Shown piece after piece: positions 58,794 to 64,000 of a stretch of DNA of 64,000 nucleotides. The stretch's first letter is position 1. The number at the start of each line of letters is the position of its first letter. The notes under the pieces were generated by a model. The model ran no database searches and was not told where the DNA came from. It was given only the letters and a program-made list of their open reading frames with translations. The stretch is from Salinicoccus kekensis (lineage in GTDB: Bacteria; Bacillota; Bacilli; Staphylococcales; Salinicoccaceae). Where the stretch lies: assembly GCF_900220995.1 (NCBI RefSeq), contig NZ_OBQF01000002.1:186001-250000 (forward strand), in the 5' to 3' direction. The translations under genes were made by a program, and so were the position numbers.

Positions 58794-60562
58794 GTCGCTA
58801 CGCCCCGTTCCTGCGTGAATTGCTGATCCGTAAACGTCTTATACATGGTATGCGTCCGCATCAGTTCGGTATGGGTGCCGCTGCCGGTCAGCCGGCCGTT
58901 CTCAATGAAGAAGATGTTATCTGAATTGATGATCGTACTCAGTCGGTGCGCGATCACAAGCACCGTGCGCCCTTTCATCAATTCATCAAGCGCCTCCTGG
59001 ACGAACCGTTCGGAGCGTGAATCGAGGCTTGCGGTCGCCTCATCAAGCATCAGTATTTCAGGGTCCTTCAGGAAGGCCCGGGCAATGCCGATCCTCTGGC
59101 GCTGACCGCCGGATAATTTGATGCCCCGCTCCCCGACTTCCGTATCGAGACCGTCTTCAAGCTCGTCGATGAATTCCGAAGCGTAGCTGCTTTCGGCGGC
59201 CCGCTCGATATCCTCTTCCGTATAATCGCCCGTTTCCAGGCCGTAGGTGATGTTGTCCCGGATGGTGCCTGAGACGATGGCACTCTCCTGGGCGACGTAG
59301 CCGATGTTTTTGCGGAGTTCGTATAAAGGGATGTTGGTGATATCCTCCCCGCCGATCAGTATCCGCCCCGAATCGATTTCATAATACCGCTCGATCAGTG
59401 AGAAGATCGTCGATTTCCCGCTTCCGCTCGGCCCGACGAAGGCGACCTTCCGGTTCGGTTCCGCACGGAATGAAATATTTTGAAGCACCGGTGCGCCTTC
59501 GATATAGCCGAAGCTCACATCTTCAAACTCGATGCTGTTGAACTTGATGTCCTTATCCGGAAGTTCCGCGGCATCCGGCTCATCATCCATCTTCAGTATA
59601 TTGATGATCCGCTCGGTTGCACCGAGTGCCTTATTGAATTCGGTGAAGAACATCGCGAACATCGTCATCGGCATGATGATCTGGAACAGGTATAGAAGGA
59701 AGGCCACCATCGTCCCGATCGTCATCGTGCCGTCGGCGACGCGCAGGCCGCCGTAGGCGATGATCAGAATGATGACGAACATCATGACGGTCGACATGAT
59801 CGGTGAAAGCAGCGCGTTGATCGCCGCCTCCTTCATACCGTAGTCGTAAAGCCTCTTTATCCCGCTGCGGCCGGTCTTCCTTTCATATGCTTCCCCGTTG
59901 AATGATTTCATCAGGCGGATTTCACCGAGCGTCTCCTGGGACGTGCCGGTGAACGCCGCGGTCTCATCCTGCAGCTGCCTCGATATCCTGCCCATGCGGC
60001 GTCCGAGCGGCAGGATGATGAAGATTGAAATCGGCACCGATACGAACATGATCAAAGACATCCGCCAGTCCAGTATGAATAAAATGATCACTGCCCCGAC
60101 GATTGAGAGCGTGCCGTTGATCACCTGCGGGAAGTGCGAGGTGATCAGGTTTTTGATGATGGCGGTATCGTTGACGAGCCGGCTGACCGATTCACCGCTT
60201 TTCGTCGCATCATAATATTTCACGGGCAGCTTCAAAAACTTATCCCACACCATTTCCCGGAGGCGCTGGATGATCGTCTGCCCGACTTTGGCCAGCACAT
60301 AATATGAGATGCCGTCGAGCACGGCACTGATCAGAAACAACCCGATGATCGCCGCAGCGAGCCCCGCTGTGAACATCTCCGTATCGAAGCCGTCGATGAA
60401 CGACTGCGTCAGAAGCGGCACGATGAGCCCACCGATCATGCCGAAGAACGACAGCACGACACCGGTGATGAAGAGCCCTTTATTCACTTCCGTCCGGTTC
60501 AATAAAGACATGAAGTCCTTAAAAGAAGCCGACGGTTTTTTATTTTCCTTTACATTTTCCAT
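58790..60562 (-). CDS. ABC exporter, fused permease-ATPase (multidrug type)
   Basis: A 590-residue half-transporter: six spans in the first 320 residues (GVVLSFFGMIGGLIVPLLTQ and others) and an ATPase domain with Walker A VAFVGPSGSGKSTIF, Q-loop GYVAQESAIVSG, signature IKLSGGQRQRIGIARAF, Walker B PEILMLDEATASLDS and the H-loop histidine. It is of the BmrA/LmrA homodimer type and probably exports drugs or lipids. The start at 60562 is supported by the conserved N-terminal segment. Divergent from the NatAB-like pair. Confidence 0.93.
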   Translation of the reverse strand: MENVKENKKPSASFKDFMSLLNRTEVNKGLFITGVVLSFFGMIGGLIVPLLTQSFIDGFDTEMFTAGLAAAIIGLFLISAVLDGISYYVLAKVGQTIIQRLREMVWDKFLKLPVKYYDATKSGESVSRLVNDTAIIKNLITSHFPQVINGTLSIVGAVIILFILDWRMSLIMFVSVPISIFIILPLGRRMGRISRQLQDETAAFTGTSQETLGEIRLMKSFNGEAYERKTGRSGIKRLYDYGMKEAAINALLSPIMSTVMMFVIILIIAYGGLRVADGTMTIGTMVAFLLYLFQIIMPMTMFAMFFTEFNKALGATERIINILKMDDEPDAAELPDKDIKFNSIEFEDVSFGYIEGAPVLQNISFRAEPNRKVAFVGPSGSGKSTIFSLIERYYEIDSGRILIGGEDITNIPLYELRKNIGYVAQESAIVSGTIRDNITYGLETGDYTEEDIERAAESSYASEFIDELEDGLDTEVGERGIKLSGGQRQRIGIARAFLKDPEILMLDEATASLDSRSERFVQEALDELMKGRTVLVIAHRLSTIINSDNIFFIENGRLTGSGTHTELMRTHTMYKTFTDQQFTQERGVAT

Positions 60563-60641
60563 TATTGATTCCTCATTCTGGTTTAACTATTTGGATTGTA
60601 TTCTAATATGATAAACTAAATCTATTCAGGGGGGAATAAAT

Positions 60642-61541
60642 ATGAGTCTCGTACTTTCAAATCTGACAAAACAATTCAATGATTTCACAGCTGTGGACGA
60701 TATAAATATCGAGGTGCCCCGCGGCAGCATGTACGGCTTCCTCGGCGGCAACGGCGCCGGCAAGACGACGACCTTCCGGATGCTGCTCGGCCTGCTCGTA
60801 CCGACCGCCGGAGATATTACATATGACGGTGCGAAAATCGGTTATGACATGACCGATAAAATCGGCTACCTGCCGGAGGAACGCGGCCTGCATCCGAAGC
60901 TTCAGGTCGATGAGCAGATCCAGTACCTCGCACGCCTCAAAGGCATGAAAAAGCAGGAGATCGACCGGCAGCTGGACTTCTGGCTTGAGGAATTCGAAGT
61001 GCCTGAAAACAAGCAGAAGAGAATTGAAAAACTGTCGAAGGGCAACCAGCAGAAAATCCAGCTGATCGCATCCATCATCCATGAACCGGAGCTGATCATT
61101 TTGGATGAGCCGTTCAGCGGCCTCGACCCCGTGAATGTGGAGATCCTGAAGAAGGCGGTCAAGGAGCTGAACCGGAACGGTGCCACGATCCTATTCAGCA
61201 CCCACCGCATGGATCATGTGGAGGAACTGTGCGAAGAGCTCTGCATACTGAATAAAGGGCGCCAGGTCGTCAGCGGCAACATCGATGATATCAAGGCGGA
61301 CTTCGGCCAGAAAGAGCTGATCATCGAAGGGAAACATGACATTTCATTTTTGAAGGAGTTTCCGGGCGTGCTTGAAATGAAACAGAACAGGAACAAAAGC
61401 GTCATTAAAATCGCCGAGGAGAAATACGCGGAGGACATCTTCCATGAAATCGTCAAGCTCGGCTACTTCAAGCGGTTCCAGGTGAATGAGCCGTCACTGA
61501 ACGATATATTCATTGCGAAGGTGGGCCGCCAGTATGAATAA
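60642..61541 (+). CDS. ABC transporter ATPase, NatA/YhaQ-like
   Basis: A 299-residue ATPase: Walker A FLGGNGAGKTTTFRMLLGLL, signature IEKLSKGNQQKIQLIAS, Walker B ELIILDEPFSGLDPVN and H-loop LFSTHRMDHVEELC. A C-terminal DUF4162-type extension (IAEEKYAEDIFHEIVKLGYF) is typical of YhaQ/NatA sodium or drug exporters. GGGGGGAATAAAT precedes the ATG. It overlaps the permease gene by eight bases. Confidence 0.93.
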   Translation: MSLVLSNLTKQFNDFTAVDDINIEVPRGSMYGFLGGNGAGKTTTFRMLLGLLVPTAGDITYDGAKIGYDMTDKIGYLPEERGLHPKLQVDEQIQYLARLKGMKKQEIDRQLDFWLEEFEVPENKQKRIEKLSKGNQQKIQLIASIIHEPELIILDEPFSGLDPVNVEILKKAVKELNRNGATILFSTHRMDHVEELCEELCILNKGRQVVSGNIDDIKADFGQKELIIEGKHDISFLKEFPGVLEMKQNRNKSVIKIAEEKYAEDIFHEIVKLGYFKRFQVNEPSLNDIFIAKVGRQYE

Positions 61542-62742
61542 ATTCCTGACCACTTTCCGTCATACGTACTTATCCAAAGTCAAAGCGAAATCATTCATCA
61601 TCACGACGATCATCGTCATGCTGCTGATCATCCTTGCGGGGAATTTCAATAAGATCATGAATTTATTCGACGGTTCCGAAGAGATCGGGACGGTGGAAGT
61701 TGAAGCATCCGATGCATTCACAGAACAGTTCAGCGAGGTGCTCTCCCGGATGAGCGGAGAGATGAGTGTTGTCGAAAGTGACGGGGATATCGTCATTACG
61801 GTCAATGAGACGGTGCCCGTCAGCGCGGTCGTCGAAAGCGAGTTCAACATCAATGCCGCACAGCAGGCGGAGATTGAGATCGCGCTCGAAGATATGAACC
61901 GGATGATGGTGATGGAGACGCTCGACCTCTCCGAAGAGGAAGCGGCACTGATGATGGCTGAGGTTTCGGTCGATTATGAAACTTCGGTCTCCCCTGCAGA
62001 AGGTGAAGTGGAGGTGGAGGCCGGTGCCGAACCGAACTATCTGAACGTCGTCATTTTCTACATTACTGTGTTCGTCATGTTCTTCATCGTCATCAACTAT
62101 GCGAGCCAGATCGGCACGGAAATCGCGATGGAGAAATCGTCGCGGGTGATCGAAATGATCGTCTCGAGCGTCTCGCCGGTCAATCACCTGTTTGCGAAAA
62201 TTCTCGCAATCATCTGCGTGAGCCTGACCCAGCTGTTCTTCTTCGTCGTGACGATCATCGCGGTCATCTACCTCGTCGATATCGGGGAGCTGATTTCGGA
62301 ATTCGGCCTCGAGGCCAATGACCGCACCGTGCCGATGATCATCTACAGCCTGATCTTCCTGCTGCTCGGGCTCGTGTTGTACTTGTCGGTGTCCGCCCTG
62401 CTCGGCTCGTTTGTTAGCCGGATGGAAGATCTGCAGCAGGCGCTGCTGCCGGTTACGATGATGTCGCTCGGCGGCATGTATTTAGGGATGTTCAACCTGT
62501 TCGATCCGGGCAACCTGCTTGTCCGCATCACCAGCTACTTCCCATTCTTCACACCGTTCGTCATGCCTTTACGGGTTTTAGATCCGGATACGTCGCATGT
62601 GACGGTGCTGATTGGCATCATCGTTGTGCTTATCACCATCGGGATCGCCGTCTACTTCGCCGCCCGGATTTACAAGGGCAGCATACTGTCGACGGACCAG
62701 GGCATAATCAAAAATATAAGGAAATTCAATAAAGGCGAATGA
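61534..62742 (+). CDS. ABC-2 type permease, NatB/YhaP-like
   Basis: The protein of 402 residues has an N-terminal span, an acidic extracytoplasmic domain of about 130 residues (EEIGTVEVEASDAFTEQFSE and EAALMMAEVSVDYETSVSPA), then five or six spans holding EIAMEKSSRVIEMIVSSVSP and SMGGMYLG-like SLGGMYLGMFNLFDPG. This is the NatB/YhaP layout. It is translated from ATG 61534, inside the end of the ATPase gene, behind GGTGG. Together they form an exporter, in relatives for Na+ or drugs. Confidence 0.9.
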   Translation: MNKFLTTFRHTYLSKVKAKSFIITTIIVMLLIILAGNFNKIMNLFDGSEEIGTVEVEASDAFTEQFSEVLSRMSGEMSVVESDGDIVITVNETVPVSAVVESEFNINAAQQAEIEIALEDMNRMMVMETLDLSEEEAALMMAEVSVDYETSVSPAEGEVEVEAGAEPNYLNVVIFYITVFVMFFIVINYASQIGTEIAMEKSSRVIEMIVSSVSPVNHLFAKILAIICVSLTQLFFFVVTIIAVIYLVDIGELISEFGLEANDRTVPMIIYSLIFLLLGLVLYLSVSALLGSFVSRMEDLQQALLPVTMMSLGGMYLGMFNLFDPGNLLVRITSYFPFFTPFVMPLRVLDPDTSHVTVLIGIIVVLITIGIAVYFAARIYKGSILSTDQGIIKNIRKFNKGE

Positions 62743-62745
62743 TGG

Positions 62746-62776
62746 AAACCCGGGGCTCCCCGGGTTTTTTATTTTT
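62746..62776 (+). terminator. Terminator of the NatAB-like operon
   Basis: AAACCCGGGG/CCCCGGGTTT followed by TTTATTTTTG. Confidence 0.92.
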
Positions 62777-62794
62777 GAATTATGAGGCGATCAC

Positions 62795-63002
62795 ATGGCC
62801 TTAAAAATCACCGTGAATGAGCAGCAGGAGAATAAAACTGCTCACTCAACTTCAAAAATCACCGTGAATGAGCAGCTGCGGGTCAAATCTGCTCACTCAG
62901 CTTCAAAAATCGCCGTGAATGAGCAGCAGGAGAATAAAACTGCTCACTCAGCCTTAAAAATCACCGTGAATGAGCAGCAGGAGAATAAAGCTGCTCACTC
63001 AA
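62795..63002. repeat. Array A3: four 51-nt units, family A
   Basis: GAGCAG recurs at 62819, 62870, 62921 and 62972 (steps 51). Unit: linker CCTTAAAAATCACCG, arm TGAATGAGCAG, 13-nt spacer such as CAGGAGAATAAAA, inverted arm CTGCTCACTCA. It runs without a break into array B2, keeping the linker and the phase. Confidence 0.95.
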
Positions 63003-63237
63003 CCTTAAAAATCACGTTAACTAAACACTTGGGAGCCTCTGCCGTTCAGATGTCCTTGAAAATCATGCTAACTAAACACTTGGGAGCCTCTGCCGTTTAG
63101 ATGGTCGTGAAAATCATGCTAACTAAACACTTGGGAGCCTCTGCCGTTTAGATAACCTTAAAAATCACGCTAACTAAACACTTGGGAGCCCGTGCCGTTC
63201 AGATGGCCTTGAAAATCTTCGTATCTGAACGGCGGCG
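63003..63237. repeat. Array B2: five 51-nt units, family B (opposite orientation to B1)
   Basis: The AAAC/GAAC of the arm recurs at 63023, 63074, 63125, 63176 and 63227 (steps 51); the first is also exactly 51 nt after the last family A arm. Unit: linker CTTGAAAATCATG, arm CTAACTAAAC, spacer ACTTGGGAGCCTCTGCC, inverted arm GTTTAGATGG or GTTCAGATGG. The final unit has the variant arm TATCTGAAC. Confidence 0.95.
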
Positions 63238-63261
63238 TTCGAAAGATACTCCCAAAACGCC

Positions 63262-63296
63262 AAAAAAGAAGCCGGGAAAAATCCCAGCTTCTTCTC
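63262..63296 (-). terminator. Terminator of nagB
   Basis: On the minus strand AAGAAGCTGGGA pairs with TCCCGGCTTCTT around a TTTT loop, followed by TTTTGGCG. Confidence 0.82.
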
Positions 63297-63310
63297 AATC
63301 ATAAATAAAG

Positions 63311-64000
63311 TTACTCCCCGGCCGCTTCCTTATCGACGATGACGGTCACGTCATCATGTTTCTGAAGTATAGTGACAGGAATGTCCTCAGTCACTTCACC
63401 GTTCAGCAGTGCATCGACGGCATACTGCTTTCCTTCGCCTGAAGCGAGGAAGAGGATCGATTTCGTCTCCATGATCGTCTTCAGCCCCATCGACAGGGCT
63501 TCGGTCGGTACATCTTCAACTTTTTCAAAAAATCTTGAGTTATCTTTAATCGTCAGGTCGGTCAGTCCGACGACCTGGGTCACACTGTCAAATGGAGTAC
63601 CGGGTTCATTAAAACCGATATGTCCGTTGCGGCCGACGCCGAGCAGCTGCAGGTCGATGCCGCCGAGGTCCTTGATCAGCTGTTCATAATTCTCGACTTC
63701 AGCCTGAAGGTCCTCCGCCTTGCCATCGGGCAGATGTGTATTTTCCAGAGGAAGGTCGATTTTATCAAAAAATTCCTCGTGCATAAAATGGTGGTAGCTC
63801 TGCGGGTCGCCCTCGCCGAGACCGACATACTCATCCAGGTTCACTGTGTGGACTTTCGATAAGTCGATCTTGTTTTCGTTCAGCATATCCGCCAGATATT
63901 CATACATCCTGTGTGGGGTCGACCCTGTCGCAAGCCCCAATGTGATATCCGGTTTATTTTTTATAGCCTGATAAATAATTTCTGCAGCTTCTTTACTCAT
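63311..64000 (-). CDS. nagB: Glucosamine-6-phosphate deaminase NagB (N-terminus beyond window)
   Basis: The visible 229 residues include ITLGLATGSTPHRMYEYLAD, VHTVNLDEYVGLGEGDPQSY, HFMHEEFFDKIDLPLENTHL and LLGVGRNGHIGFNEPGTPFD, all NagB landmarks (phosphate loop, catalytic Asp and His, substrate loop). It converts glucosamine-6-phosphate to fructose-6-phosphate and ammonia. An in-frame ATG falls on the last three bases, but family members have some 10-20 residues before this point, so the true start is probably outside the window. Confidence 0.93.
   Translation of the reverse strand: MSKEAAEIIYQAIKNKPDITLGLATGSTPHRMYEYLADMLNENKIDLSKVHTVNLDEYVGLGEGDPQSYHHFMHEEFFDKIDLPLENTHLPDGKAEDLQAEVENYEQLIKDLGGIDLQLLGVGRNGHIGFNEPGTPFDSVTQVVGLTDLTIKDNSRFFEKVEDVPTEALSMGLKTIMETKSILFLASGEGKQYAVDALLNGEVTEDIPVTILQKHDDVTVIVDKEAAGE

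Noticed and set aside
62795-63100. A 101-codon repetitive frame across arrays A3/B2
   Set aside because: Repeats of the DNA unit without start signals.

Overview
The window reads as chromosome of a moderately halophilic member of the Staphylococcaceae, most like Salinicoccus or a close relative. The reasons are the block pncB-nadE / UPF0316-NETI-purB / pcrB-pcrA-ligA-camS / putP / gatCAB, which follows the staphylococcal order, the CamS lipoprotein, balanced to slightly G+C-rich base composition, strong AGGAGG-type ribosome binding sites, and acidic exported proteins. I saw no rRNA, tRNA, phage, insertion sequence or CRISPR-cas locus. All calls come from reading the sequence and from family knowledge; no database was searched.

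Layout. 1-4.4 kb: AbgT/AbgB aminobenzoyl-glutamate uptake and cleavage, then an XRE regulator with a DUF3169 membrane protein. 4.4-10.3 kb: oxidoreductase, a TetR/MFS pair under one operator, a DHA2 efflux pump and small conserved proteins. 10.5-19.2 kb: VLRF1 release-factor relative, TPP-riboswitch-controlled tenA, GNAT, rlmD, metallophosphatase, dgkB and an acidic exported protein. 19.5-32.8 kb: fdhA, a methyltransferase, gatCAB, putP, camS, ligA, pcrA, pcrB. 32.9-41.3 kb: D,D-carboxypeptidase, purB, NETI, UPF0316, NAD salvage (nadE-pncB facing an MFS-pncA pair) and ppaC. 41.8-49.8 kb: an SOS-controlled YolD gene, folD, rpmG, a Zur-controlled zinc-binding lipoprotein, YjbQ, a copper-chaperone-like protein, opine dehydrogenase, Nudix and an iron alcohol dehydrogenase. 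49.9-64 kb: nagE/nagA, small proteins, DUF1028, AlkA-like glycosylase coupled to an M23 peptidase, an iron-type lipoprotein, VanZ, two ABC exporters and the start-truncated nagB.

The most unusual content is not a gene. Seven intergenic loci carry eight tandem arrays, about 51 units in total, built from four sequence families (A-D). All share one design: a 51-nt unit (52 nt in family C) holding two inverted arms of about 9-11 nt separated by constant spacers. Most arrays have no insertion or deletion from unit to unit. Six of the seven loci lie between convergent genes, usually between the two facing terminators. One locus switches from family A to family B without losing the 51-nt phase and keeps the same linker. 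I know of no named element with this description; the nearest architectural analogue is the BIME/REP arrays of enterobacteria.

Regulation is readable at several places: a TPP riboswitch with a Shine-Dalgarno-sequestering hairpin before tenA, a LexA box in the yolD promoter, Zur-type palindromes before the zinc lipoprotein, a TetR operator, a paired XRE operator, an inverted repeat around the purB -10 box, and a folded leader before rpmG.
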